A program made the position numbers and the translations under genes. A DNA stretch of 64,000 bases, from assembly GCA_019637075.1 (NCBI GenBank), contig JAHBWI010000007.1, positions 62,001 through 126,000 on the forward strand, in the 5' to 3' direction. Source of the DNA: Nitrospiraceae bacterium. GTDB lineage: Bacteria; Nitrospirota; Nitrospiria; Nitrospirales; Nitrospiraceae. Below the pieces are notes generated by a model that searched no databases, was not told where the DNA came from, and was given only the letters and a program-made list of their open reading frames with translations. This document shows positions 25,895-34,564 of the stretch, piece after piece (the first letter of the stretch is position 1; each line of letters opens with the position of its first letter).

Positions 25895-27133
25895 TCAGTG
25901 GTTGCGGGCGAAGGCGTGGGGAATGCTGTCGAGGATCGTGCGGATCGAGCGACTCGGCGCGTGCTCATCCTGGTTGCCCAAGTCGATCACCAGAGGAACG
26001 ATGTAGGGCTCGCCCTTGGGGTCGTGGGTGATCGTGACGATCGGTTGATGCAGCTTGCGGGAATTGATGACCGTGACGACGGCCCGTTCCTTGGTGGTGA
26101 GTTCGACCACGGTGTAGACGGGATAGATTCCCATGACCTTGATAAACAGAGACACCAACCGATGGTCCAATTTGCCGTCCTGCCCTTCCTGAAACAGGCG
26201 CTGCAGGGCCTGGTGAGGCGTTAGGGGGGAGGCTCCGCCGAAGCCGGTGAGCAGTTCATCATAGCGGTCGGTGATCATCACGATGCGCGTCAATTCCGAA
26301 GTAAAGCTTCCGCGCGTTTCGGAGGGAAATCCGCTGCCGTCCAGGTAGGCATGGTGTTCGGCCAGGATCTGTTCGACGGCGGGTGGAAATTGCCCCTGGC
26401 GCTCGAGCGTGATCGCGCCGGCTCGAGGATGGGATTCATAGGCGCGGCGTTCCGGCTCGCCAACCGTGATCGAGGTGTCGTTGATGCGGGTGAGGATGCG
26501 TTTGGGCACCTGCAGCAAACCGAGATCATGGAGCAGGGCGCCGGTGGCCAGTTCCTGCATGATCAGTAAGTCCAAGTCCGCCGCGCGCCCGAGAATCAGC
26601 GCGAAACTGCACGTGGCCACGGCATGCTGGCTGAGCGAGGGGTCGCTTTCGCGTCCCTGACTGAAGGCCATGAACAGGGCGTGGGTTTCGAGTGTTTGGG
26701 CTACCGCGCTGATATCCAGGGTGGCGCGCTTGGCCTCTTCCGGATCCACGACGCCGGTTTCCGCGATCCGCGAAAAGGTTGATCGGACCGAGCGTTCCAA
26801 CTGTACCCGCGCTGCGCGCGCGGTTTCTAATTCTTCGGTCAACGTGGCCAGGGAACGGACCGCTCCGGCGCTGCCCTTTTTCGGCATGGGCGGCGGGAGC
26901 GGCATGGGCACCAGTTCGAGCTGCTCCGCCGGTGAAGGTGGTGCCACATCCAGGCCGCGGCTGGGATCGATGTCCAGCACTTTCACGCCGGCCCGGCGCA
27001 ATTTCTCGATTTGTTTGTCCGTCCGGATCAGGAACGAATGCCGGAGAAAGGGCGAGCGGTACCAGGGCAGGTCGAGTTTCACGACGTGCATGCCGATCTG
27101 GACGGTCTCTATGGTGATGCGGCGGGTAGCCAC
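25895..27133 (-). CDS. HD-GYP-type protein with DUF3391 N-terminus, 412 aa
   Basis: Residues about 1-130 match DUF3391 (QIGMHVVKLDLPWYRSPF motif region and FLIRTDKQIEKLRRAGV). Residues about 165-330 form an HD-GYP domain that can hydrolyse cyclic di-GMP: LLHDLGLLQVP, ESHPRAG and HHAYLDGSGFP are present. Differences from active consensus are HDLGL for HDxGK, HHA for HHE, and GFP for GYP, so activity may be altered. The start is GTG 27133, with no clear ribosome site. It follows the RusA-like gene by 80 bases on the same strand. A c-di-GMP or other cyclic-dinucleotide role is inferred from the family only. Confidence 0.86.
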   Translation of the reverse strand: MATRRITIETVQIGMHVVKLDLPWYRSPFLRHSFLIRTDKQIEKLRRAGVKVLDIDPSRGLDVAPPSPAEQLELVPMPLPPPMPKKGSAGAVRSLATLTEELETARAARVQLERSVRSTFSRIAETGVVDPEEAKRATLDISAVAQTLETHALFMAFSQGRESDPSLSQHAVATCSFALILGRAADLDLLIMQELATGALLHDLGLLQVPKRILTRINDTSITVGEPERRAYESHPRAGAITLERQGQFPPAVEQILAEHHAYLDGSGFPSETRGSFTSELTRIVMITDRYDELLTGFGGASPLTPHQALQRLFQEGQDGKLDHRLVSLFIKVMGIYPVYTVVELTTKERAVVTVINSRKLHQPIVTITHDPKGEPYIVPLVIDLGNQDEHAPSRSIRTILDSIPHAFARNH

Positions 27134-27213
27134 TGGTGGTTCTATCGGTGAAATTTGGCGCCTAGGCCCGATGTATTGCTGGTCTCATCCGACTGACCGT
27201 GGGGGCGGCATAT

Positions 27214-27690
27214 TCAACGGCAGCGGGCAGGGGGTGACTTCGGCTGATCTGGACCAGGGTCATTGGGTGTATCGGCCGATAGAACGGACAACTGCAATTC
27301 CATACGGGGGTGGTCTCGGTCTTGGTGCTTATACACGTGCAATTCCACCACTCGGTTGTCGTTGACGCCCAGATGTTCACAGATCGCATCCTGGGTGATC
27401 TTGAGCCCTCCGTCCACGTCCCGTCGCAACGCCGACGCGAAGAAGAAGCGAACGGATAGGGCCAGACGGCTCCCCTGCAGCCTTTGCCTCAGGGTATCAC
27501 GATGGCCCGATTGGGCAAGCGCAAGTAGAATTTGTTGCCCAACCAGATCTTTGAATGTCCGGCCGCGGGCGGACAGGAGCCGGCGGCCGTTCACGGTCGC
27601 ATATTGGTGATTCACGCTCGGGGGGACCGGCAGGGTCAGGCGTACGTAGTCTTGCCCCGCGCTGGCTTGGAGATCGACCGGAAGTTCCAT
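27214..27690 (-). CDS. RusA-like Holliday-junction resolvase fold protein, 158 aa
   Basis: The pattern VPPSVNHQYATVNGRRLL and then DVDGGLKITQDAICEHLG and NDNRVVELHV reproduces the RusA core, in which Asp residues of DxDN and the later DD motif bind metal. Here the first motif is DVDG and the second is VNDN, so two acidic positions are kept and others changed. RusA proteins are usually phage-borne resolvases, but chromosomal relatives exist. Frames upstream to 27981 lack family likeness, so ATG 27690 is chosen although its ribosome site is weak. It lies between mraZ and the HD-GYP gene in one direction. A Pro-rich tail follows the domain. Confidence 0.8.
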   Translation of the reverse strand: MELPVDLQASAGQDYVRLTLPVPPSVNHQYATVNGRRLLSARGRTFKDLVGQQILLALAQSGHRDTLRQRLQGSRLALSVRFFFASALRRDVDGGLKITQDAICEHLGVNDNRVVELHVYKHQDRDHPRMELQLSVLSADTPNDPGPDQPKSPPARCR

Positions 27691-27844
27691 ATGCCCGGGC
27701 CTGCGACGGCCAAGCAGGGGCCGAAGGAGTTGGGAATCGGGAATAGGGGGCGTCGACGGAGAAGGCGCTCGAAACGAGACGGATCGAAAGGCAACCGGAG
27801 CTTGTCGGGACCGGGATGTGCGGCGCAACGGCCAGCCTTTGACA

Positions 27845-28288
27845 CTAGAGGAGATTGAGGATCTTGGCCATGTTCTGCTCGTACCGGTCTTCCGTCTTGG
27901 AAATGTACCGGCGCCATTCGGCGGGGTTCCAAATTTCCATCCGGTGATAGAGGCCGACGAGGATGATTTCCTGATCTTCATCCATGGGAACGAGTTTGCG
28001 CAGACGGCCTGGAATCAAGACTCGGCCCGCCTTGTCGATGTCGGAGGTGCCGGCTTCAGAGACGATGAAGTGCATGAAGAGGCGGCTTTGATCTTCATCG
28101 AGGGTGGTCTTGGTGCGTTCGAGTACCTTTTCCCATTCCTTGGCGGAGTAGATCCAGAGCGACTGCTCGGCGCCCTTGAGGAACATGACCTGGTTTCCGT
28201 CGGTCTCCAATTGCTCCCGGATCGGCGAGGGGATGAGGAATCGCCCCTTCTCGTCGACTTTGCACAGGTATTCGCCGGCGAACATCAT
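27845..28288 (-). CDS. mraZ: MraZ, transcriptional regulator, 147 aa
   Basis: Two SpoVT/AbrB-like MraZ repeats are evident: GEYLCKVDEKGRFLIPSPIR near the N-terminus and SDIDKAGRVLIPGRLR in the middle, each holding the conserved DxxGR loop. MraZ normally sits first in the division and cell wall cluster, binds direct repeats in its own promoter, and affects mraW/rsmH expression. Here no rsmH, ftsL or mur gene follows; the gene lies between an HTH gene (13 bases upstream) and a RusA-like gene. GGAGGA five bases before ATG 28288 marks the start. It is therefore an orphan copy, unless a separate dcw cluster exists elsewhere. Confidence 0.93.
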   Translation of the reverse strand: MMFAGEYLCKVDEKGRFLIPSPIREQLETDGNQVMFLKGAEQSLWIYSAKEWEKVLERTKTTLDEDQSRLFMHFIVSEAGTSDIDKAGRVLIPGRLRKLVPMDEDQEIILVGLYHRMEIWNPAEWRRYISKTEDRYEQNMAKILNLL

Positions 28289-28301
28289 CGGGATCCTCCA
28301 A

Positions 28302-28499
28302 TCAGGACCGTGGCTGCACGCTGGTGCGCTCCTGCAGCCATCGTTCCAGATCCGAGCGGACGAACCGCCATTCCTTGCCGAGCTTGAACCCAGGTAACCG
28401 ACGATCCTGAATGTAGCGATACAGGGTCCGAGGCGTAATCTTGAGGTAGCGGCATGTTTCCGCGACCGTCAGCAACTCGTTCTTGGGTTCGGTGACCAT
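28302..28499 (-). CDS. Excisionase-like/MerR-type HTH protein, 65 aa
   Basis: The whole chain is one small winged-helix HTH of the excisionase/HTH_17 family: LLTVAETCRYLKITPRTLYRY, IQDRRLPGFKLGKEWRFV, then RSDLERWL. Such proteins bind DNA as small regulators or as recombination directionality factors; no integrase is nearby, so a regulator is more likely. It is the first gene of a leftward set with mraZ and has a good promoter 60 bases upstream. The ribosome site is weak. Confidence 0.85.
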   Translation of the reverse strand: MVTEPKNELLTVAETCRYLKITPRTLYRYIQDRRLPGFKLGKEWRFVRSDLERWLQERTSVQPRS

Positions 28500-28560
28500 G
28501 GAAGCGAAATTGAGCCATACATCCGTCTCTGGGCGGATTCAGACTCCCCACCCACCTGCG

Positions 28561-28589
28561 ATGGTAGGAAACACCGGGGGTGAAGTCAA
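28561..28589 (-). promoter_or_regulatory. Promoter for the HTH-mraZ operon
   Basis: On the minus strand TTGACT (28584-28589) and TACCAT (28561-28566) are spaced by 17 bases. Transcription would start near 28554, about 55 bases before the HTH gene. Confidence 0.6.
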
Positions 28590-28612
28590 GGAATTATTCA
28601 TGACAATACATG

Positions 28613-28957
28613 TCAGTCTGCGTCAATGCCGTCCAGATCGGATGCTCCGGATGCCTCGCCTTCCATCGCCGCGTCCAAATCATCACCAAGGTCTTCCCCA
28701 AGCTCCTGGCCCATTTTCTTCATGAATTTCGCCATGCTCCGGGGATCGTTCTCGTCCACGCCGCTCAGATTTCCCGGGTCGGCGAGAGCTTCCAGCCTGG
28801 ATTCCTCTGATTTTGGAGAGGCAAATCGTGAGAACAGGCGGTCCAGCTCAGGGCTGCCGCAGTGGCAGCAGGTGATGGAATCGGTCGAGCGGGGGTTGAG
28901 TACCAGACGGCTCATCTTCTTTTTGCATTGCCGGCAACGGTATTCATAAATAGGCAT
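28613..28957 (-). CDS. FmdB-family zinc-ribbon protein, 114 aa
   Basis: The N-terminal 45 residues form the FmdB/CxxC zinc ribbon: MPIYEYRCRQCKKK and CCHCGSPELDRLFSRF. The remainder is acidic and low in complexity, with a helical segment KFMKKMGQELGEDLGDDL. FmdB-type proteins are small regulators or ribbon proteins of mostly unknown role. The start follows the comF-like stop by two bases, so the pair forms a two-gene leftward operon. GGAG lies about ten bases upstream of the ATG. Confidence 0.9.
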   Translation of the reverse strand: MPIYEYRCRQCKKKMSRLVLNPRSTDSITCCHCGSPELDRLFSRFASPKSEESRLEALADPGNLSGVDENDPRSMAKFMKKMGQELGEDLGDDLDAAMEGEASGASDLDGIDAD

Positions 28958-28959
28958 GG

Positions 28960-29778
28960 CTAGTTGTCTCCAAGAGATCGTTGGTTGAAAGCGGAGGGGG
29001 GAAGTCTTATGTCGGGGATCATCCCCTGGTCCACCGATCGCGCTAGAGCGAGCAGGGTGACATCGGCTGCTCCGGCCTTGAGCAGGACTTTGGCGCAGGC
29101 GTTTGCGGTGGTGCCGGTCGTCAATACGTCGTCCACGAGCAGGATGCGCTTACCGGAAATCCGGCTAGGTTTGGGGACGGCAAAGGCGCTCCGCATATTC
29201 TGCAGTCGGGCCGTACGAGTCAGGGTTGTCTGCGGGGCCGTGTCCCTGATACGCACGAGGCTCCGATAGTCGAGTGGGAGTGCCAGGTGGGTTGCGATGC
29301 GATCGGCCAACAACAGTGACTGATTGAACTCCCTGTTCCGCAGCCGGTCGGGGTGGAGCGGGACGGGAATCACCAGATCACCGACGAGGGTGGGAGGCAG
29401 CGCCTCGATCAGGAGCCGTCCCAGAGCGCCGGCCAGCCCCACTTTTCCTCGAAATTTGAAAAGGGCGATCGCCTCCTGCAAGGGGGGGCAGTAAGGGTAG
29501 GGCGCCCAGGCCTGACTATAGGCGGGCGGGCTCGTCCGGCACTGCCGGCATTCGTGGGTCGGACTCATGACCAATGACGAGGCCGAGGCAAAGGGCTTAT
29601 GGCATCTGGGGCAGGAAGGCCCCTCGAAGGGGCGGATCAGGCTCCAGCAGTCGTGGCAGAAAAACGGGACGGGATCCCCGCCCAACGGCTCCCCGCAAGC
29701 ATCACAGGTCACGGGAAAGAGCAGCCGCATAGTTTGTCGAACCAATTGCTGCAGCATCGCAAAATTCTTAAGAAACAT
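28960..29778 (-). CDS. comF: ComF-family phosphoribosyltransferase-like protein, 272 aa
   Basis: An N-terminal zinc-ribbon pair (CDACGEPL and CHDCW, then CPRC and CRQC) precedes a type I phosphoribosyltransferase domain with the motif RILLVDDVLTTGTTANAC near the C-terminus. ComF proteins help uptake or processing of transforming DNA in Gram-positive and Haemophilus systems, yet are present in many non-competent bacteria. The long frame to 29925 has no family likeness before residue 50, so ATG 29778 is chosen; ATG 29757 is an alternative. A divergent ABC gene begins at 29880. Confidence 0.87.
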   Translation of the reverse strand: MFLKNFAMLQQLVRQTMRLLFPVTCDACGEPLGGDPVPFFCHDCWSLIRPFEGPSCPRCHKPFASASSLVMSPTHECRQCRTSPPAYSQAWAPYPYCPPLQEAIALFKFRGKVGLAGALGRLLIEALPPTLVGDLVIPVPLHPDRLRNREFNQSLLLADRIATHLALPLDYRSLVRIRDTAPQTTLTRTARLQNMRSAFAVPKPSRISGKRILLVDDVLTTGTTANACAKVLLKAGAADVTLLALARSVDQGMIPDIRLPPSAFNQRSLGDN

Positions 29779-29879
29779 GCCGTGATCTGTCAAGGTTGTG
29801 GCTGCCAAATCGGTTATGTTATAGGACAGGCCCGCGGAGACAGCAGGAGCCCGGCTCTGCCTGATCTGCGGCCCTTCTG

Positions 29880-30629
29880 ATGCAACAGGCAACGACCAGT
29901 CTGGTGCGGTTGGACCGGATCTCAAAGGACTACCGGCTCGGCCGTACCACCGTTCACGCGCTTCAGGATATAACGCTCGAGATCCAAGCCGGTGACTTTT
30001 GCGCGTTTGTCGGCCCGAGCGGGTGCGGGAAAAGCACGTTGCTGAACCTGATCGGGGGATTGGACCACCCCACGTCGGGCGAGATGATGATCGAGGAGCG
30101 GGCGGTCACGCGTGAAAGCGCGGCGGAATGGACGAGGCTCCGGCGGGAAGTCATCGGAATCGTCTTTCAGTCGTTCCATCTGATTCCAGGTCTGACCGTC
30201 GTGGAGAATGTCGCGCTTCCCCTCCTGCTGAAAGGGGAACGGGGCGCTGCCGTACACAATCGCGTCACGGAGGTGCTGGCGGCCGTCGACATGGCTGCTC
30301 GCAGCACGCATCGTCCCGGGGAACTGTCCGGCGGCGAACAGCAACGGGTGGCGATCGCGCGCGCCATCGTCCATCGGCCTCGGCTCATCCTGGCCGATGA
30401 ACCGACGGGAAATCTCGATTCGCGTCAGGGCGCGGAGATCGTGGACCTCTTCCGGAGTCTCCCCAGGCGATTTGGACACACGGTCGTCCTCGTCACACAC
30501 AGCGAACCGGCCGCACAGGCCGCCGATTATCTTTGGGAAATGCGGGACGGTCGCCTCGTGGGACGGACCGCTGGAATGGGAGCGAAAGGATCAGCGAATG
30601 AATCTCTCCACAACGATTGCGGGCGTTAA
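29880..30629 (+). CDS. YbbA/LolD-type ABC ATPase, 249 aa
   Basis: Walker [10 protein letters not shown] is near residues 43-51, the signature [15 protein letters not shown] follows, then Walker [13 protein letters not shown]. It is of the same group as the 23853 gene but has diverged. The natural partner is the large permease at 31902, as in E. coli ybbA-ybbP, but pyrD and a convergent HTH gene lie between. Its 3' end overlaps the pyrD start by 32 bases, so the two should be co-translated from one mRNA. The C-terminus past residue 225 is variable. Confidence 0.9.
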   Translation: MQQATTSLVRLDRISKDYRLGRTTVHALQDITLEIQAGDFCAFVGPSGCGKSTLLNLIGGLDHPTSGEMMIEERAVTRESAAEWTRLRREVIGIVFQSFHLIPGLTVVENVALPLLLKGERGAAVHNRVTEVLAAVDMAARSTHRPGELSGGEQQRVAIARAIVHRPRLILADEPTGNLDSRQGAEIVDLFRSLPRRFGHTVVLVTHSEPAAQAADYLWEMRDGRLVGRTAGMGAKGSANESLHNDCGR

Positions 30630-31524
30630 GTTTCCCAGCTGTCTGATGAATGCCTCGGGCGCCTTGTGCGTCACGAAGGACGAACTGGTCGCCCTCGGGA
30701 AGTCGCACGCGGGTGCGATCGTGACGAAGTCCATGACGGTCGAGGCGCGGGCCGGCAATCCGGAGCCACGGTACTACGGTTTCCCCGGTGGCTCGATCAA
30801 CTCCATGGGATTGCCCAACCTCGGCTATCGGGCCTACGCCGAGATGATCCCCGATCTCAAGCGGTTGGGTAAACCGGTTATCGCCAGCGTCGCCGGACTG
30901 TGCGAAGACGATTTTCTGACCATTGCGCGTGAAATCAATCGGGCGCAGCCGGATTTGATCGAAGTCAACCTCTCCTGTCCCAACATCCCGGGCAAGCCCC
31001 AGATCGGCTATGACGCCGCCGATTCCGAGCGGTTGCTCAAGCGGGTGCGTCCGCTCATCACGGTTCCAATGGGGGTGAAGCTGCCTCCGTACTTTGATCC
31101 GGCGCACCATGCCGTCATGGCGGAGGTTATTCGGCGCTCCAATGTGGACTATCTCAACCTGATCAATTCGGTGGGCAACGGTCTCGTCGTCGACCGCCAA
31201 CGTGAGACCGCCGTCATCAAGCCCAAAGGCGGATTCGGGGGATTGGGCGGCACGCTGATCAAACCGGTAGCTCTCGCCAATGTGCGGGCATTCTGGAAGC
31301 TGCTGGGTGGCTCGATCCCGATCATCGGCACCGGGGGAGTCGTTGAAGGGGGCGATGTGTTCGAGCACCTGTTGTGCGGCGCCTCGGCGGTGCAGATCGG
31401 TACCGTGTTGGTGGAGGAGAGTCTGTCGGTATTCGAGCGGCTGGAGCGTGAGTTGGCCGCAACGCTCGAGGCCAAGGGCTACAAGTCTGTTGCGGATTGC
31501 CGAGGGAAACTTAAAGAACTGTAG
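30598..31524 (+). CDS. pyrD: PyrD, dihydroorotate dehydrogenase class 1A type, 308 aa
   Basis: The FMN-binding barrel is complete, with the signature NLSCPNIPGKPQIGYD, whose cysteine is the catalytic base of class 1 enzymes, plus GTGGV at the phosphate site. Class 1A enzymes are cytosolic dimers that pass electrons to fumarate and do not need pyrK. The sequence NIPGKPQ resembles class 1A, but no biochemical assignment is possible without a test. AAGGA six bases before ATG 30598 marks the start, inside the end of the ABC ATPase gene. No other pyrimidine gene is near. Confidence 0.93.
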   Translation: MNLSTTIAGVKFPSCLMNASGALCVTKDELVALGKSHAGAIVTKSMTVEARAGNPEPRYYGFPGGSINSMGLPNLGYRAYAEMIPDLKRLGKPVIASVAGLCEDDFLTIAREINRAQPDLIEVNLSCPNIPGKPQIGYDAADSERLLKRVRPLITVPMGVKLPPYFDPAHHAVMAEVIRRSNVDYLNLINSVGNGLVVDRQRETAVIKPKGGFGGLGGTLIKPVALANVRAFWKLLGGSIPIIGTGGVVEGGDVFEHLLCGASAVQIGTVLVEESLSVFERLERELAATLEAKGYKSVADCRGKLKEL

Positions 31525-31527
31525 CCG

Positions 31528-31800
31528 TTACTTGAATGCGAAGTTCTTGGGGAGGAACCCCAGTTGAAGCGCTTGCCGAAGGAGCTGGGCGACATTGCGG
31601 ACCTTGAGCCGGCGCATCAGGTTGAAGCGATGTACTTCAACCGTACGGACGCTGATCGCCAGCCGCTTCGCAATGTCGCGGTTGGTGTTCCCTTGGGAAA
31701 CCAGGCGAAGAATTTCCTTCTGCCGGGGTGTGAGCCCTCCCGTTCTGGTACTTGAGGGTCTTGAGGGCTTGATGACTCTGGGGCGTTTACGTGGAGCCAC
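31528..31800 (-). CDS. Solo LuxR/GerE-type HTH regulator, 90 aa
   Basis: A basic N-terminal arm of about 20 residues (MAPRKRPRVIK) precedes a GerE domain: GLTPRQKEILRLVSQGNTNRDIAKRL, recognition helix SVRTVEVHRFNLMRRL and NVAQLLRQALQLGF. The protein lacks any receiver or ligand domain. The GTG start follows AGGAA by six bases. Its own promoter overlaps a palindrome that could be an operator. Its 3' end nearly meets pyrD, and it is divergent from the YbbP-like permease gene, so it could regulate that gene. It is a paralogue of the 6461-6787 protein. Confidence 0.88.
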   Translation of the reverse strand: MAPRKRPRVIKPSRPSSTRTGGLTPRQKEILRLVSQGNTNRDIAKRLAISVRTVEVHRFNLMRRLKVRNVAQLLRQALQLGFLPKNFAFK

Positions 31801-31831
31801 AACGTTCCTGTATCACTACCTACTGAATGCC

Positions 31832-31863
31832 GTGATGGTATCACATCTGGATAATTCTGTAAA
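31832..31863 (-). promoter_or_regulatory. Promoter with overlapping palindrome (HTH gene)
   Basis: TTTACA (31858-31863) and TACCAT (31835-31840) are 17 bases apart on the minus strand. A palindrome GTGAT-N3-ATCAC at 31832-31844 spans the -10, a typical position for an operator, possibly autoregulatory. A second GTGATAC-like site lies about 25 bases further on. Confidence 0.5.
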
Positions 31864-31901
31864 GGAAAGCTACTAGGCTCCCGCAATTTCTCGTGAGATC
31901 C

Positions 31902-34535
31902 ATGTCAGGTTTCATCACCAGCCTATCCTTTGCGCTACTACGGTTGGGCTGGGCCCATCTCTCCACCAGACCGGGGCGTACCCTGTTGACCATCCTGGGA
32001 GTCGGGTTGGGGGTTGCGGCTGCGGTTGCCGTCCAGCGCGCCAATCTCGATGTGTTGGCTTCATTCGAACAGACCGTTCTGACGGTGGCTGGTCCCACGA
32101 CGATTGAAATCCACGGCAACGAAACAGGCATAGATGAACGGTTGATCGCCGCCGTCAGGCCGCTCCCCGGTATTCAATCTGCCTCGCCGGTCATCTCCCA
32201 AACCGTGGTTCGTCTCGAGGGGGAACTTCAGCGGCAGGCCATCCAAGTCCTCGGATTGGATTTGCTCGCCGAGACTGAGTCTCGAGGCTTTCGTCTGCAC
32301 CGTGCGGAAGGCGAGGCCCAGTTCGATGCCCTACTTGCACCGGACAGTGTGTATATCGGACGTCGCGCCGCGGCGGAGTGGAAGGTCAGCGTCGGCAGTA
32401 CAGTGGACGTGATGGCTGGCTTGAGGCCGGTGGCGCTTCGCATCGCCGGCATCATCGACGACGCCGGCGGGGGGGAATCCGGCTGGGATCATCTCGCCAT
32501 CATGGACATTGCCGCCGCGCAGGTACAATTCGGACTGATCGGCCGTCTGGATCGGATCGACGTTGTGACTGGGCCCGGCGTTTCGATCGACGCCGCCGTC
32601 CACGCGATCCGCGTAGCACTGCCTCCCCATGTCACCGTCGATCGCCCCGCCCGCCGGACTCAGAAAGTCGAGGATATGGTGCGGGCGTTTCGTCTCAACT
32701 TGATGGTATTGAGTTGGGTGGGACTGCTGGTCGGGGTATTTCTGATTTACAACACCATGTCGTTTGCGATTGCGCAGCGGCGGCGGGAGATCGGTATCTA
32801 TCGCGCCATCGGGATGACTCAGGGACGCGTCACCGGCTTGTTTCTTGCGGAAGGTGCGCTGCTGGGGACGGTGGGTGGCCTGATCGGCAGCCTCGCCGGT
32901 CTGTTTCTCGCGCAGGTGCTGGTCATTCTTCTGAGCCGGACGATTTCAGATTTGTATGTGGCGGTGGGAATGGGAGCCGGCTCCTTCGTTGGTTCCAAAG
33001 GTCTGTTGCGCAGTATTGCAGAGGGGGTTGCTGTTGGGGCCGGGGTGTCCGTTCTGGGCGCGCTGGGGCCGAGTCTCGATGCCGGGCGAACCATCGCGGT
33101 GCGGGCGTTGGCGCCGGGGGATTACGAGAGCAGTCAAACAGCTGCGAGCAAGGGTGTGGCCTTGACAGGGTGCGGGCTGCTGCTATTGGCGGGTGGCTTG
33201 AGTATGGCCGGCCCTGTCAACGGCCTGCCGTTGCCGGGCTATGCTGCCGCCTTCGCGTTGTTGGCCGGGCTTTCCTGCCTCGCGCCCTTTTGTGTCACAG
33301 GCGGAGGAAGGTTCACATCCTCGACGGGCACGGATGGAGCGTCCGAGGTGCAGCGCGCGCTGCGTTCGATTGCCATCGACCATGCCAGCCGCAATCCCGG
33401 TCGCAACGGTGTGACGGTCTCCGCCTTGATGGTCGGATTGGCGATCATGATCGGCGTGATCATTATGGTACGGAGCTTTCGGCATACGGTTGAACTCTGG
33501 ATCAATGAGACGGTGATGGCGGATGTGGTCGTGGCGCCTCCGACCTGGCTACGCGGCACCGTCCAGGGCGGCTCGGGGCGCAGCTTGCCGCCTGATTGGG
33601 AAGCCAGGCTGGCACAGGTTCCGGGGGTGTCCGCGGTCGATTCCTATCGTGATGTACGGGGCGAGATGCAGGGGCATCGGGTCTCGATTGTGTCACGAAA
33701 CCTCCGGCTCCATGCCGAGCGTAGCCGGTATCAGGTTCGACAGGGTGATTCTTCGACGGTCCTGAGGCAAGCTGCGGAACGGGGAGGCATTTTAGTGTCG
33801 GAGGTGTTGGCGCATCAGTTTGGCGTCAAGGAGGGCCAAGAGCTGGCGATCCCCACACCTGAAGGTGTCCGCTCGTTTCCGATCCTGGCGGTGTTCTACG
33901 ACTATGGCACCCACGGGGGAAAGGTCGTGATGGATCGGACCCTCTACCGGTCCCTATGGCATGACGATCTGGTGACAGTATTCGCGGTCTATCTGGCGCC
34001 AGGCGCTGATGCCGGCTCGATCCGCCGCGAGATCTCCGAGGCATTGGCCTCAGGGGGCCAGCGCAAGCCGCCGCCGCTTCTCATCAGCAATGGGGAGTTG
34101 CGCCGGGAAGTTCTGGAGATCTTCGACCGGACCTTTGTGATGACCTATGTGCTGGAAGCGATCGCCGTCGTGATTGCCATGCTGGGCATCGTCAATACGC
34201 TGATCACCTCGATTCTGGAACGTCGGCGGGAGTTTGCGACCCTGCTTGCCATCGGTGGCAGCGCGGGGCAAATCAAGCAATTGGTTTTGTGGGAAAGCGC
34301 CTATCTTGGAGTGCTGGGGACCGGGCTCGGGCTCGTCGGCGGAGGTGCGCTGTCGGTCCTGCTGGTGACAGTCATCAACAAACAATCGTTCGGCTGGACG
34401 ATCCAGATGATTGTCCCGGTCGGCGCCCTTCTTCAGGTCGTAGGTTTAGCGGGAGCAGCGACCCTGTTGGCCGGGTATCTTCCGGCCCGCTGGGCGGCGA
34501 AGCAGCCGATCGGCGACGTACTTCGCGGGGAATAG
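31902..34535 (+). CDS. YbbP-like large ABC permease (double FtsX), 877 aa
   Basis: The length and layout match YbbP: one N-terminal helix, a MacB-like periplasmic domain (about 50-260), three FtsX helices (MVLSWVGLLVGVFLIYNTMSF then others), further helices around 400-450, a second periplasmic domain (about 520-730), and a C-terminal FtsX block with AIAVVIAMLGIVNTLITSIL. Such permeases with a LolD-type ATPase may move lipids or lipoproteins across the periplasm, but the substrate is unknown. ATG 31902 is preferred over GTG 31893. The likely ATPase is 29880-30629, two genes upstream. Confidence 0.9.
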   Translation: MSGFITSLSFALLRLGWAHLSTRPGRTLLTILGVGLGVAAAVAVQRANLDVLASFEQTVLTVAGPTTIEIHGNETGIDERLIAAVRPLPGIQSASPVISQTVVRLEGELQRQAIQVLGLDLLAETESRGFRLHRAEGEAQFDALLAPDSVYIGRRAAAEWKVSVGSTVDVMAGLRPVALRIAGIIDDAGGGESGWDHLAIMDIAAAQVQFGLIGRLDRIDVVTGPGVSIDAAVHAIRVALPPHVTVDRPARRTQKVEDMVRAFRLNLMVLSWVGLLVGVFLIYNTMSFAIAQRRREIGIYRAIGMTQGRVTGLFLAEGALLGTVGGLIGSLAGLFLAQVLVILLSRTISDLYVAVGMGAGSFVGSKGLLRSIAEGVAVGAGVSVLGALGPSLDAGRTIAVRALAPGDYESSQTAASKGVALTGCGLLLLAGGLSMAGPVNGLPLPGYAAAFALLAGLSCLAPFCVTGGGRFTSSTGTDGASEVQRALRSIAIDHASRNPGRNGVTVSALMVGLAIMIGVIIMVRSFRHTVELWINETVMADVVVAPPTWLRGTVQGGSGRSLPPDWEARLAQVPGVSAVDSYRDVRGEMQGHRVSIVSRNLRLHAERSRYQVRQGDSSTVLRQAAERGGILVSEVLAHQFGVKEGQELAIPTPEGVRSFPILAVFYDYGTHGGKVVMDRTLYRSLWHDDLVTVFAVYLAPGADAGSIRREISEALASGGQRKPPPLLISNGELRREVLEIFDRTFVMTYVLEAIAVVIAMLGIVNTLITSILERRREFATLLAIGGSAGQIKQLVLWESAYLGVLGTGLGLVGGGALSVLLVTVINKQSFGWTIQMIVPVGALLQVVGLAGAATLLAGYLPARWAAKQPIGDVLRGE

Positions 34536-34564
34536 GCGCAATGCCGATTGGATGACGCGCGCAC

